Shown one piece after another: positions 1 through 7,766 of a stretch of DNA of 46,428 nt (position 1 is its first letter; each line of letters opens with the position of its first letter). Under the pieces are notes generated by a model. It saw nothing but the letters and a program-made list of their open reading frames with translations. It ran no database searches and was not told the origin of the DNA. This stretch comes from Pseudomonadota bacterium. GTDB taxonomy: Bacteria; Pseudomonadota; Gammaproteobacteria; Steroidobacterales; Steroidobacteraceae. The stretch spans positions 1 through 46,428 of the forward strand of contig JAKCDC010000019.1 in the NCBI GenBank assembly GCA_021838635.1. Direction: 5' to 3'. A program made the position numbers and the translations under genes.

Positions 1-428
1 CATGAGGCCGAGACCGGGCCGCTCGCAGGCACGATCGGGGAAGCGCCCTGCACATCGAATGCGTACCGCAGCGCCGGCTCTGCCTGCAGTTGCTTGACTA
101 CCGCCGCGCGCCGCCGCGCCAGGGCGACGAGGGCCGCGTCCGCGGGCCGGTAGGCGCCGCACTGGAACAGGGGCGCGGCCCATGTCTCGACCTCATGCCG
201 GGTGCACCAACCATCAGGGGTTTCGCCGGGCCGCGTCTGGAAGTGCGCGCACGCCGAGCAGCGGGCCATGCCCACGGGCGCGTCGGGGGCACCTTTGGTC
301 GTTTTCCTCCCTTTTGTCGTAGCGCCGGCAACACCATCGGCTGGGCATCCCGGGAGCGCCGTCTGCTGCACCGGGGATGCTCCGCTGTCTGCGCAGGCCG
401 CTCGCGCGAGCCGCATCAGGTCCGACAT
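1..428 (-). CDS. Cys-rich protein of unknown function, 3' end outside the window
   Basis: The reading frame is open from an ATG at 428 to the window edge, at least 142 codons. A GGAGG motif sits four bases before the ATG. The first 55 or so residues are low-complexity with a TTKG-type repeat. A compact domain follows with CSAC, then WC and QCG motifs, giving four cysteines spaced like a small zinc-binding fold, and then a helix rich in Ala and Arg. I do not recognise a named family. It follows the primase gene by 67 bp in the same direction and is probably cotranscribed with it. Function is unknown; zinc binding is inferred from Cys spacing only. Confidence 0.65.
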   Translation of the reverse strand, partial: MSDLMRLARAACADSGASPVQQTALPGCPADGVAGATTKGRKTTKGAPDAPVGMARCSACAHFQTRPGETPDGWCTRHEVETWAAPLFQCGAYRPADAALVALARRRAAVVKQLQAEPALRYAFDVQGASPIVPASGPVSAS

Positions 429-454
429 AGAGCCTCCGAGTTACGCGAGCGGGG

Positions 455-538
455 TACGACATAAACGACCGATACGACCAAAGTCCGTGGCGTGCTCACT
501 GTGCACCCCCTTTTGTCGTATTTGTCGTTTTTGTCGTA
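455..538. repeat. Interrupted palindrome built from 9-bp ACGAC units
   Basis: The left arm at 455-483 and right arm at 510-538 are 29 bases each and complementary at 25 positions, separated by 26 bases. Each arm contains three tandem 9-bp units with the core TACGAC or AACGAC. The right arm lies inside the last codons of the primase gene, where the units encode the repeated tripeptide TTK/TTN. The left arm lies in the gap before the next gene. A related unit recurs near 311-321. It could act as an RNA hairpin or as an iteron-like protein site. Confidence 0.6.
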
Positions 539-2697
539 GCTCTCCATACCTCACTTGGCCGGCCGCCAGTGCGCACATCGGACTTGCGAGCCAGCCCGCG
601 GGACGACAGCAGCTCGAGCGCTGCATTGAGGCGCTCGGCGCGTTGGTTCTTGCCGAACAGGTCCCGGATGTCCGTGCGTGTCATGCCGCCATCGCCGCGC
701 CGCCGTAGCGCGGTCAACAACTCATCGGCCACCGGGTCACCGAGTGAATCGCCGAAGATGTAGTGCGCGGATGCCTGGACGTACTGAAGAATGGCGAGCG
801 CCGCGAGCAGGTGGGGCGCATCTATCTGGGCCGATCGGTCGGCTAGGGCGTAGATGAGCGCCAGGCGAAGCGCCTGCGCCTCAGACCGCGCCGTAACCGC
901 GCCCAGCAATCCGGGGCGCCCCTGCGACAGCTCGGCGTATACACCGCTCCAGATGGCCCGGGCCGCGTCGCTCATATCAATTACGAACAGATGCCGGGCG
1001 TACTCCACGGCCGCGTCGATTCGCTGCCCGAGCGCCTCGAGAACCCCGCGTTCGATCGGCTCGCCGCCGAAGGGCAGCAGCTTCGAGCGCTTCACCAGTG
1101 CAAACAGGAACCGATTGGCGAACCCGTTGGCCGTGTCGGTCGCGGTGAGCTCGGCGCGCAGCTCGGGGATCGTGATGTGGCCGATGATGCAGATGTGCGC
1201 GCCAGTCGCCACAATCGGATCGCACTTGGTCAGCGTTCGCAGATCGCCCGTGTCCCATGCACTTCTCACCGTGGCCGAGAGCGTGTTGCCACTGCGGGCC
1301 GTCTGTCTGAGCGCCTGCGCGAACTCTGATTCCACGACCAGCAGCCGCTTGTCGGTCACGCCGGGGTCGACGAGCACGGCCTCAGTTTTCTTGCTCCTTT
1401 TGTCGAACTGCTCCTCCTCGCGCGCATCGCGCACGTGGTACTTGAGCCCTTCGCCGCTTGAGAGGCCCTCGACGGTGCCGGGCCAGAACTTCGACCGGGC
1501 GAAGATCTCCTTCACACGGCCGGCCGAGGTGCCTTTACGGGCCTTCGCCGACTCCCCAACGATGACCGCAAACAGCGCCGGGTGATGTTGATCTCCCTCG
1601 ACTCTGACATGCGGCCCGCGCCCGACGGTGGCCCCGAAGGCAACGAGCGCTTGCAGCAGGATCGCCATCGGGTCGGCTTCGGTCTGCGGCTCGATCAATC
1701 GCACGATTTCGCCGAGGAGGCCGTGAAAGGCGGCTTCATCGAGCGTGGCGGGCCACGGCGCGGGCCCATCGGCGGGCGCGCCCTCCATGCGCGCGTCCGG
1801 TGGCTCGCCGCCTTCTACGCTCGCCTGGTGTGCCGCCTCAATCGCCGCGCGTACCGCCTCGAGCCCCTCAGCCGCCGCAACGTCGTTCCAGTCCATACCT
1901 TCCCCTTTCGGAATTGCTGCCGCGCCGCCGACCGCCTGCGCCGTCTCGAGGGCCGCGCGCTGGCCGACGCCACTTGCGTCGTGGTCGCCCGCAATGATGA
2001 TTTGAATGTCGGGATGCTTCGCCTGCAGCCCTTCAGCCACGGGCCGGAGATTCGACGCCGAGAACGCGATCGCCACCGCATGCCCCGTCGCCTCATGGAT
2101 GCTTGCGCCCGTTGCGTATCCTTCGCAGATGCATAGCGTTGGCGTGCGCGCGCCGATTGCGTGGTAGCAGCCGCCAGTGCGCCCACCGGATAGGAACAGC
2201 TTGGCGCCCGCCTCGTTGATGAACTGCAGCGACCAGAGCGTGCCGTCGATCCGCATGGGCACCACGAGCGCGCCCTTGTGCAGCCGCAGCCCGTGCGACT
2301 TCACCCCTTTACGCTTGAGGTATGGGTGGTCATCGCTCGCCGGCTCGGCGCTCTCCCAGATCTCGCGCGCCCGCTTGGCGTTCGCCGCGTGCTCCCGTTG
2401 TCGCTCGGCTTCGCGGTCAGCCTGAATGCGTGCCAGGCGCTCGCGCTGCGCTTCGAGTTCCTCGCGCGTCAGCTCGCGTCCAACGTCCGCGCGGAATGCG
2501 TGACTTACTCCCGTGCGCCAGTTCCCAAATTTGCCGGCCGGGATGCCATCGCTGTGCAAGAGGTACCAGCCGCTATCGTCGCCGGCTCTTCCGCTGGTGG
2601 GGAATCGGTGCAGCTCGCCGTCATCGAGAATTGCGGCTGGCGGCTCAATACCGGCACGCTCCATCGCCGCGCGGAATTGGTCGAGGTGAGTGCTCAT
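496..2697 (-). CDS. Toprim primase with C-terminal DUF3987-like helicase domain
   Basis: The protein is 733 residues. The N-terminal third carries a Toprim fold with CICEGYATG (catalytic Glu) and IIAGDHDASG (metal-binding Asp pair). The C-terminal half resembles the DUF3987 ATPase/helicase family, with a loop near GESAKARKG in place of a classical Walker A. The last residues form a TTK repeat. Such fusions start replication of integrative elements and satellites. The ATG at 2697 is preferred because GGGAG precedes it by about nine bases and because the upstream small gene stops inside it (ATGA overlap). An alternative in-frame ATG at 2799 would overlap that gene. Family assignment is confident; the exact replication role is inferred. 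Confidence 0.85.
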   Translation of the reverse strand: MSTHLDQFRAAMERAGIEPPAAILDDGELHRFPTSGRAGDDSGWYLLHSDGIPAGKFGNWRTGVSHAFRADVGRELTREELEAQRERLARIQADREAERQREHAANAKRAREIWESAEPASDDHPYLKRKGVKSHGLRLHKGALVVPMRIDGTLWSLQFINEAGAKLFLSGGRTGGCYHAIGARTPTLCICEGYATGASIHEATGHAVAIAFSASNLRPVAEGLQAKHPDIQIIIAGDHDASGVGQRAALETAQAVGGAAAIPKGEGMDWNDVAAAEGLEAVRAAIEAAHQASVEGGEPPDARMEGAPADGPAPWPATLDEAAFHGLLGEIVRLIEPQTEADPMAILLQALVAFGATVGRGPHVRVEGDQHHPALFAVIVGESAKARKGTSAGRVKEIFARSKFWPGTVEGLSSGEGLKYHVRDAREEEQFDKRSKKTEAVLVDPGVTDKRLLVVESEFAQALRQTARSGNTLSATVRSAWDTGDLRTLTKCDPIVATGAHICIIGHITIPELRAELTATDTANGFANRFLFALVKRSKLLPFGGEPIERGVLEALGQRIDAAVEYARHLFVIDMSDAARAIWSGVYAELSQGRPGLLGAVTARSEAQALRLALIYALADRSAQIDAPHLLAALAILQYVQASAHYIFGDSLGDPVADELLTALRRRGDGGMTRTDIRDLFGKNQRAERLNAALELLSSRGLARKSDVRTGGRPSEVWRATTKTTNTTKGGAQ

Positions 2698-2864
2698 CGC
2701 GGACACTCCCGCAGCGCATCGGCTGCCGCGGCGATGCCGCGCAGAGCGCGCGCCCATCGGGCGCAATCGCAGGGGATGTGCGAGCCACAGGAGCGGCAAA
2801 CGCGCCGGCCGAGAAAACGCGCAAGACGCGGGCGAGAAGGGACGACGGGCGTTATGATTCGCAT
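2694..2864 (-). CDS. 56-residue Cys-rich protein coupled to the primase gene
   Basis: This short gene has an ATG at 2864 preceded by GAGGA at good spacing, and its TGA overlaps the primase ATG as ATGA, the usual sign of translational coupling. The product is basic at the N terminus and holds a CRSCG...CDC cluster at about residues 23-34, which looks like a small zinc ribbon or knuckle. The C-terminal part is Ala-rich and helical. I do not recognise the family. Its position suggests a factor acting with the primase, perhaps in DNA binding, but that is inference. It is short enough to be missed by automatic callers. Confidence 0.7.
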   Translation of the reverse strand: MRIITPVVPSRPRLARFLGRRVCRSCGSHIPCDCARWARALRGIAAAADALRECPR

Positions 2865-2929
2865 TGAGAGTCCTCAGCGAGAGGCGCGTTTCCGTGGTAG
2901 GGGCGCGCCTTTCGCGTCTGCAGGTGAAG

Positions 2930-3196
2930 TTAGGCGGCGTGCGCCTCCGAGGGGCGGACCGACAGGCGCACCGGCTTCGGGAACTCGCCAGCGCCGGCCA
3001 TGCGATAGACGGTCGCCCGCGACAAGCCGGTGCGACGCTCGACTTCAGGGATACGCCACATCGCCGCCGGCTCGTCTGGAATCACGCCGGGATCGCCGCC
3101 TGAGGCAACTACGCGATCACGGAGCCAAGAGATAACGGCGACGGAAGGCCACGCAACGGCACGGCCGCCAGGAAGGTGAGGGGGGACTTGAGGCAC
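2930..3196 (-). CDS. AlpA-type regulator with its two halves in reversed order
   Basis: The 88-residue protein carries the AlpA/MerR-like helix-turn-helix at residues 46-78 (WRIPEVERRTGLSRATVYRM, then FPKPVRL). The segment that normally follows this in AlpA proteins, of the form GGRAVAWP...WLRDRV, is instead at residues 10-29. The start is a GTG with GGAG eight bases before it, so the N-terminal segment is probably translated. AlpA proteins activate integrase or excisionase genes of islands and P4-like elements. The reversed order could be a circular permutation, or the tail of one AlpA fused to the head of another. Confidence 0.8.
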   Translation of the reverse strand: MPQVPPHLPGGRAVAWPSVAVISWLRDRVVASGGDPGVIPDEPAAMWRIPEVERRTGLSRATVYRMAGAGEFPKPVRLSVRPSEAHAA

Positions 3197-3284
3197 GGTG
3201 CTGACTCCATCCGGTTGATGGAGCGCAGTAAACCGCGCGAGACGACTTGCAGTAAGGTGGAAGTACGTCCGATTTCTGGTCCGT

Positions 3285-3914
3285 CTATTCCCCCCGTTCG
3301 GGCTTCAGGAAGGCTCGGATTGCATCATCCACATTCCAGACGCCGCTCGCCGCAGAGACAATCTGCGCGATGCTGAGAAACGGCTGCTTCTTGCGCGTTA
3401 CCTCGAACGTGCTCGGAGCCAGCGCGGCGAGAATCTGCCCAATCGGGTTGCGGTAAATGCTCCGGCGCGTGTCCCCCGAGACGCCGGCCCGCGCTTCCGC
3501 CGTGATCCGAGCAGCGGTGTCGATACAGCGCTCCAGCGTGCTCCAATCGGTGTAACCGAGCTGTTCCTGCACGAACTGAAGGCGAGTGCGCGCCTGATCG
3601 CTCGCGGCTTCGGTGGAGCGTTTAAGGCTCGCATGCCGCTTCTGCAGCCGCTCTGCGGCTTTGGCGAGGTCATCTAGCCGGTCGCGCACATCCTGCATCC
3701 GCGGGCGCTGCTGTGGCGCCTTGAGTGCAGGGAGTAGCCTCTCGAGGCGCGCCACCTGCTCATCCGCCACTCCGCGTCTGTGCAAACACGCACGCTGCTC
3801 CGAGGTGAATCGGGGGGATGATCGATGCGCGCGCTCGTCCTCCTGAGACTCCTTGCGCTCCTGCTCGTAGACCTTGGCGCGTTCTGCCGCGCTTAAGCCG
3901 CCACGCTGTCGCAT
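3285..3914 (-). CDS. Coiled-coil protein of unknown function
   Basis: The product is 209 residues. The ATG at 3914 has an AAGGAG motif eight bases upstream, which decides the start; the frame is open further upstream but without such a signal. Residues 1-40 are very polar (KVYEQERKESQEDERAH). The middle, about residues 60-120, is predicted coiled coil (RLDDLAKAAERLQKRHASL). The C-terminal 80 residues look globular and end near KPERGE. No known domain is recognised. It lies between the integrase and AlpA genes in the same direction. Its role is unknown. Confidence 0.75.
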   Translation of the reverse strand: MRQRGGLSAAERAKVYEQERKESQEDERAHRSSPRFTSEQRACLHRRGVADEQVARLERLLPALKAPQQRPRMQDVRDRLDDLAKAAERLQKRHASLKRSTEAASDQARTRLQFVQEQLGYTDWSTLERCIDTAARITAEARAGVSGDTRRSIYRNPIGQILAALAPSTFEVTRKKQPFLSIAQIVSAASGVWNVDDAIRAFLKPERGE

Positions 3915-4015
3915 GTTCGTACTCCTTCCAGTACGTGCCTTCGAGAGGATCGCGGCGGGAAGCGGGCGAAGGTGTCCCGCTTGTCGGCTGGCCGGCCTAT
4001 CCCGCCGCGAATGCT

Positions 4016-5320
4016 TCAAGCCTTCCGTGCGCGCATGTCGGTCACGTTTTGCTGCGTCGCTGTCCCGAACTTCGGGAGCGCTGCCCGGATCGCATCGGCA
4101 ACATGCGAGGGCGCGAGGTGCCCGTAGTGTTTCATCACCATGCGCGCATCCGAGTGTCCGAGTGCCTCGGCCACGAAGATCAGCGGCACGCCGGCCTGCA
4201 CCAGATGGCTCGCATACGTATGGCGCAGCGTGTGAAACGTTGCGGCGGGCCGGATCTTCGCCGCGGTGCAGGCTGCGCGCATCGCCCGCACGAGCGCCAC
4301 GCGATACCAGGGGGAGCCATCGGCCCGCAGGAATAGCGACTCATCCTCGGACATGCCTGCCGTCAGCCGCTCAAAGAGCGCCACGCCGTCCTCGGTGAGC
4401 GGCACGCGGCGGGGTTTCCCGCTCTTGGAGTCGGCGATCAGGAGGGTATTCGAGCGCGGATCGAAGTCACCGGCGCGCAGCGCCAGGAGCTCGCCGGCGC
4501 GACAGCCCGTGTTGAGGCCGGCAGCGATGAGTGCCCGTAGATCGGGGGGCGCCGCATTCTGTAGCCGCTCGGCTTCCGCCACGGTGAGCCAGCGCAGGCG
4601 CGCGGAGTCGGCTGAGCGGAATTTCTTGAGCCGGGCCCATGCGGCCGAGTTCGCCGGCTTGCCATTGTTCAGGGCATGGTTAAGGCACGCCTTCAAACCG
4701 TTGATGACGCGATTCAGGGTCGCTCTGCGGCGCCGGTTGCGCTCTGCGGCCTCGGCCTTGTTCTCCGTGCTCGGCGCGCTGCCCTCGGCCTCCGTGGCCT
4801 TACCGCGCCTCTTGCGGCGGCGTTTCATGGCCCACGTGAGCCACGCCTCGAAGTCTGCTGCCTTCAGATCGGCGAGGCGCTGATCGGCGAGCGACGATGA
4901 CAACACGTAGGCGTTGAGCATGACCTCCGTGGCGTCGGCCGACTTGCGATTGCGGTGTAGCCAGTCGACGTAGTCGGCCACGGCATCCCGGACCGTGTAG
5001 CGCTGGCCGCTCGCGTCGATTGCCTGGTCCTCGGCCTCGGTGAGGATGTGGCGCTGCGCCTGCGCGAAGCTGAGCACCTCGACACCATCGGCCTTGCGGT
5101 GATCGTCGGCCACGCCGAGGGCCTTCTCGAGGTATCGGGAGTTACCGGGCGCCGCCGTTGCCCGATAGCGCCGCAAGATCCAGCGACCGCCGGCCTTGGA
5201 CTTGCGGTAGCCGATGAACAATCCCTGCTCGATTCGGTGCCAGTACGGCTCCTGGCGCGCCCGTAGCGCCGTTCTGGCCTCGGGGCTATCCAAGGTCGCG
5301 CTTTTTCGGATTCTCGCCAT
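4016..5320 (-). CDS. int: Tyrosine recombinase (integrase)
   Basis: The 434-residue protein has the full tyrosine-recombinase catalytic set: Arg274 in TGCRAGELL, a Lys in the SKSGKPRR beta-hairpin, His363 and Arg366 in HTLRH, His389 in LGHS and the nucleophile Tyr399 in MKHYGHL. An N-terminal arm-binding-like region and a SAM-like core-binding domain (about residues 105-235, with a basic low-complexity insert near 165-200) precede it. ATG 5320 has AGGAGG seven bases upstream. It lies 178 bp from the tRNA-Glu fragment and reads away from it, so it should catalyse integration at that site. Confidence 0.95.
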   Translation of the reverse strand: MARIRKSATLDSPEARTALRARQEPYWHRIEQGLFIGYRKSKAGGRWILRRYRATAAPGNSRYLEKALGVADDHRKADGVEVLSFAQAQRHILTEAEDQAIDASGQRYTVRDAVADYVDWLHRNRKSADATEVMLNAYVLSSSLADQRLADLKAADFEAWLTWAMKRRRKRRGKATEAEGSAPSTENKAEAAERNRRRRATLNRVINGLKACLNHALNNGKPANSAAWARLKKFRSADSARLRWLTVAEAERLQNAAPPDLRALIAAGLNTGCRAGELLALRAGDFDPRSNTLLIADSKSGKPRRVPLTEDGVALFERLTAGMSEDESLFLRADGSPWYRVALVRAMRAACTAAKIRPAATFHTLRHTYASHLVQAGVPLIFVAEALGHSDARMVMKHYGHLAPSHVADAIRAALPKFGTATQQNVTDMRARKA

Positions 5321-5358
5321 ACGGGCCTCCTGGTGCGTCTGTGACCGCCTTGCGGGGC

Positions 5359-5479
5359 GGTGAGCCGGCCGTGGGGAACGTATGGGGAAAAGACCGGCTG
5401 AGACGTTGTGAGATAGTATGCGAGCTGATATGCTTGAAAACAAGGGATTTACCGCAGGGCGCGAGACGAGGTGAGTCGG
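5359..5479. repeat. Repeated short motifs between integrase gene and att site
   Basis: The interval upstream of int holds two near-identical 10-mers, GGTGAGCCGG at 5359-5368 and GGTGAGTCGG at 5470-5479, with an inverted related copy near 5393-5400 (CCGGCTGA). Two copies of TGGGGAA lie at 5372-5378 and 5383-5389, spaced by 11 bp, about one helical turn. This is the pattern expected for arm-type integrase or excisionase sites. No protein-binding evidence is available. Confidence 0.4.
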
Positions 5480-5498
5480 TATGAGAGGCCAGTTACAA

Positions 5499-5544
5499 CC
5501 CTTTCACGGCGGTAACAGGGGTTCGAATCCCCTTGGGGACGCCA
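5499..5544 (+). other. Attachment site: 3' half of tRNA-Glu(TTC)
   Basis: These 46 bases match the 3' part of bacterial tRNA-Glu: anticodon loop CTTTCAC at 5501-5507 (anticodon TTC at 5503-5505), the 3' anticodon stem GGCGG, variable region, T arm with GTTCGAATC, acceptor strand and encoded CCA. The 5' half is absent: bases before 5499 do not form the D arm or acceptor strand, so this is not a functional tRNA. It marks the distal att copy left after integration into a tRNA-Glu gene. Confidence 0.85.
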
Positions 5545-6066
5545 TTAGATCAAGGAATGATGGACCGTTGCGTCAGCGATCCACGATTCCGGCTCCTGCT
5601 AAAGATCCGCCCGTCCAAGGACGGGGCGAGGCTGCGATCGCTGTTTCGGGACGGCGGCCCGGTTCCACGACGCGAATCCGACGAGCGTTTCGAATTCGCC
5701 ACGGTCTCCTGCGCCAAGTCGCGCGTTGCGCCCAACAGGAGGCCATGTTCCATCCGATGCCGCTGGTGCTCCCCGCTCGCGCCGGTCCGCAGCTCCCGTT
5801 CGGCAGTGGTCAGTCCGCCATCACCGCGGCATTGGTCACGATAGGCGTGTCTGCCCCACCGGTTGATCGACTGTTCCGTCGGTAACGATCGTTGCGATCG
5901 TTCCGTCACCCAAATGACCCGCTCGGCGCAGCGCTACTCTGCGGCGCTCGAACTTTTCCGCATACCACATACCGAACTTCGACGTGATCATCGTCAGCAC
6001 CCCGAATTCATACGTTCGGGTGCGTACCCAGTCGAATCAGGGCCATGGTGGAACGACACCGCGAAA
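5545..6066. other. Non-coding or degenerate stretch beside the att site
   Basis: About 520 bases hold no reading frame that I can support. Open frames exist on both strands, but none has a ribosome binding site, a recognised domain or a consistent codon pattern. A short stretch around 5960-6020 could encode a FDVIIV-like strand but has no start. The sequence looks like decayed DNA between the element border and the DUF5672 gene. Confidence 0.5.
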
Positions 6067-6996
6067 TCACTGCCGCGTGCCCCATTGCTTCGGCGACACG
6101 GCTCGCAGCAGGCGCGTGCGATACATGCGCATCCATAGCCGCAGGTCGCTCATATCAAGTTTTCGACCGGACTGCCGTCGCGCCAAAGCCCGGCGTGCGA
6201 GATCGATCTCGTGCCCCTTGAGCGCGTGGTTGATGAATCGACGCATACGAAATCCGCCGAAAACATCAGCCGGAGAGTTCGCCATGAAGTCCTCCAGTTC
6301 CTCGGGGGACAGGAGACACAGCAGATTATGTACACCATGGAACCCGAATGCCGAAGGACTCTCGTAGAGATCCTCGATCGCAAAGCGCCGAGCATCCGGA
6401 AAATCAGCGTACCGAATGCCGTGCGCCCGTTCCAGATAATCGCGATGTTCCAGCGCGATGCAAACATCTTCCGGCTTATGTGAAGCAACATGCTCGTCGA
6501 GCAGCGCTGTGAGCAGGCGCCGCGAGCGCAGAGTGAATCCACCCGTGCAGCTGCAGCGCTCATCGTTACGAAAACGCTCCCAGATCGGGCCGATATAGTC
6601 GAAATTCAGAAAATCGTCGCTCCACATGCACGGATTGAGAACAAAACCATCCCACTGAACGATTAGGCAGTGAGAAGTGTTCACATATGGGGACAGGCCA
6701 CGCAGAATAAACTGCGAGTACTGCCGCATGGTCTGAATTGCTCCATTCCCGACGATCTGGAGGCCCGCAGGACATGGCAGTCCGTGCTCCGGGCGGGTAA
6801 TCAACACTGCTGCGCCGAAGTCGATCCACTCCATCGACCGTTCGAGCGCATAGAGCGCGAGCTTGGGATGCACGGTATCGACGCAAATGAGTGTCACGTC
6901 TGGAAGCTGCAGCTTCTGACTGATGACTGTCTGGTCGGCAAGCGTGATGGCGCCTCTGTGACGCAGGCGTCTAAACATGGGAATGACAGCGCTCAC
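6067..6996 (-). CDS. DUF5672 family protein (glycosyltransferase-like)
   Basis: The protein has about 309 residues. Family features in order are VDTVHPKLALYALERSM near residue 38, an AVLIT strand, a Tyr-Ser-rich helix, HCLIVQWDGFVLNP, then DDFLNFDYIGPIW and TGGFTLRSRRLL. These match DUF5672 proteins, often found in surface-polysaccharide clusters and thought to be glycosyltransferase-like. The start is uncertain: GTG at 6996 follows an in-frame stop closely, and an ATG lies at 6978; neither has a strong ribosome site. It stands alone between the att site and a gene-poor stretch, and its base composition looks less GC-rich than its neighbours, suggesting acquired DNA. Confidence 0.8.
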   Translation of the reverse strand: MSAVIPMFRRLRHRGAITLADQTVISQKLQLPDVTLICVDTVHPKLALYALERSMEWIDFGAAVLITRPEHGLPCPAGLQIVGNGAIQTMRQYSQFILRGLSPYVNTSHCLIVQWDGFVLNPCMWSDDFLNFDYIGPIWERFRNDERCSCTGGFTLRSRRLLTALLDEHVASHKPEDVCIALEHRDYLERAHGIRYADFPDARRFAIEDLYESPSAFGFHGVHNLLCLLSPEELEDFMANSPADVFGGFRMRRFINHALKGHEIDLARRALARRQSGRKLDMSDLRLWMRMYRTRLLRAVSPKQWGTRQ

Positions 6997-7288
6997 GATG
7001 CTTACTCACGTTCCCTGTCGCCAGGGTCCTGTCTATGCGATCCTGGCGCTGGTTGATACAGCTCTGGGCGCTGCTTATTGTTGTGGCAGAATACAAGGTA
7101 TCGAAGACACGGGCAAGCGTTGCTCATGGCCGCGGAACGCCATGGCCGTGATCGGTCAACAGTCCATTGCTCCGATCTGCCGCGAAGACGCCTGGCGCGA
7201 AGAGTCAAAAAAATGGCGATGGGATTTTAAAGGTGGCCTGTGCGAAGGGACCCGAATAACTTCATGGCGGGTCGTGCGTAGACTGAGT

Positions 7289-7324
7289 AAAAAAAAGGGC
7301 AGACGCTGTGTGTCGCCGCTCTGC
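7289..7324 (-). terminator. Possible intrinsic terminator for leftward transcripts
   Basis: Read on the minus strand, a short GCAGA/TCTGC stem (arms at 7320-7324 and 7299-7303) with a loop of about 16 bases is followed by CC and a run of eight T (A-run at 7289-7296). The stem is only five pairs, so termination may be weak. It could end a transcript coming from the methyltransferase gene. Confidence 0.35.
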
Positions 7325-7505
7325 AGTGCGCAAACCTCGTGGCGGGGCGGCGTGGGATCGTGGACTCAGGGGTGGATCGATTATTCAAGCGCGTTCAGGA
7401 TCAGCATGCATGAGCGGCGGCGTGAGGGCGAGGCAGGTACCGTAAGCGGCTTCTTCTGCAATTCGTGGCGTTGAGTTCCGGTAATGACCGGATGTCTTGG
7501 GGCGG

Positions 7506-7766
7506 TCAGTCTGTGGTGAGGCCTGGTTCGTCGGCGCAATCCGCTGCGTCCGCTGCATCTGCGCCGGCGTACACGCAGTCTAATGTCGCGGCGCGGGCGG
7601 AGCGGACCCCCATGACGGCACCTGAGGAGTGCGCAACGCCTGACCGGGGAAGGCTTCTGCGGAGCGACTCGGCGGTCGTGAAGTGAAGATCTGGCAAGGT
7701 GGCGGTGGGGTGACAAATGCTGATCAGCCAGGCGTCACGCAAACCGGATCGGAACGCGGGAGTCAT
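7506..7766 (-). CDS. Candidate 86-residue ORF downstream of the methyltransferase gene
   Basis: An ATG at 7766 opens an 86-codon frame ending 50 bp after the ICMT-like gene starts its 3' side, in the same direction. The product begins MTPAFRSGLRDAW and ends with an Ala/Asp repeat holding two cysteines (DCVYAGADAADAADCAD). An internal ATG gives a 35-residue version preceded by AGGTG. No family is recognised. The region is GC-rich, so long chance frames are common, and an overlapping + strand frame is open too. Weakly supported; listed because a terminator-like signal lies further downstream on this strand. Confidence 0.2.
   Translation of the reverse strand: MTPAFRSGLRDAWLISICHPTATLPDLHFTTAESLRRSLPRSGVAHSSGAVMGVRSARAATLDCVYAGADAADAADCADEPGLTTD

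Larger units (their letters stand above)
1..5544. mobile_element. Right-hand part of an integrated element ending in a tRNA-Glu fragment
   Basis: All genes here read leftward: integrase, coiled-coil protein, AlpA-type regulator, small Cys-rich protein, Toprim primase-helicase, then a Cys-rich protein leaving the window. This gene set is typical of P4-like satellites and small integrative islands. The right border is a 46-bp fragment identical, as far as I recall it, to the 3' half of bacterial tRNA-Glu(TTC). Because the fragment is the 3' part in + orientation, the intact tRNA should sit to the left and the element between the two. No conjugation or phage structural gene is visible, so autonomy cannot be judged. 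Confidence 0.8.

Noticed and set aside
2278-3135. A 285-codon frame on the + strand over the primase start
   Set aside because: It is antisense to the primase, the small coupled gene and AlpA, all of which have better signals.
5468-5544. A complete tRNA gene at the integrase end
   Set aside because: The 5' acceptor strand and D arm are missing; only the 3' half from 5499 matches tRNA-Glu.
5481-5909. Open frames of 119-134 codons on both strands after the att site
   Set aside because: No ribosome site, no known domain, and the frames overlap each other as expected by chance in GC-rich DNA.
6977-7474. 165-codon + strand frame in the gene-poor stretch
   Set aside because: Low-complexity basic product without a ribosome site or family resemblance.
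7465-7686. 73-codon + strand frame with an Ala/Ser repeat
   Set aside because: Starts at GTG with no ribosome site and is antisense to another open frame; the repeat alone explains both.
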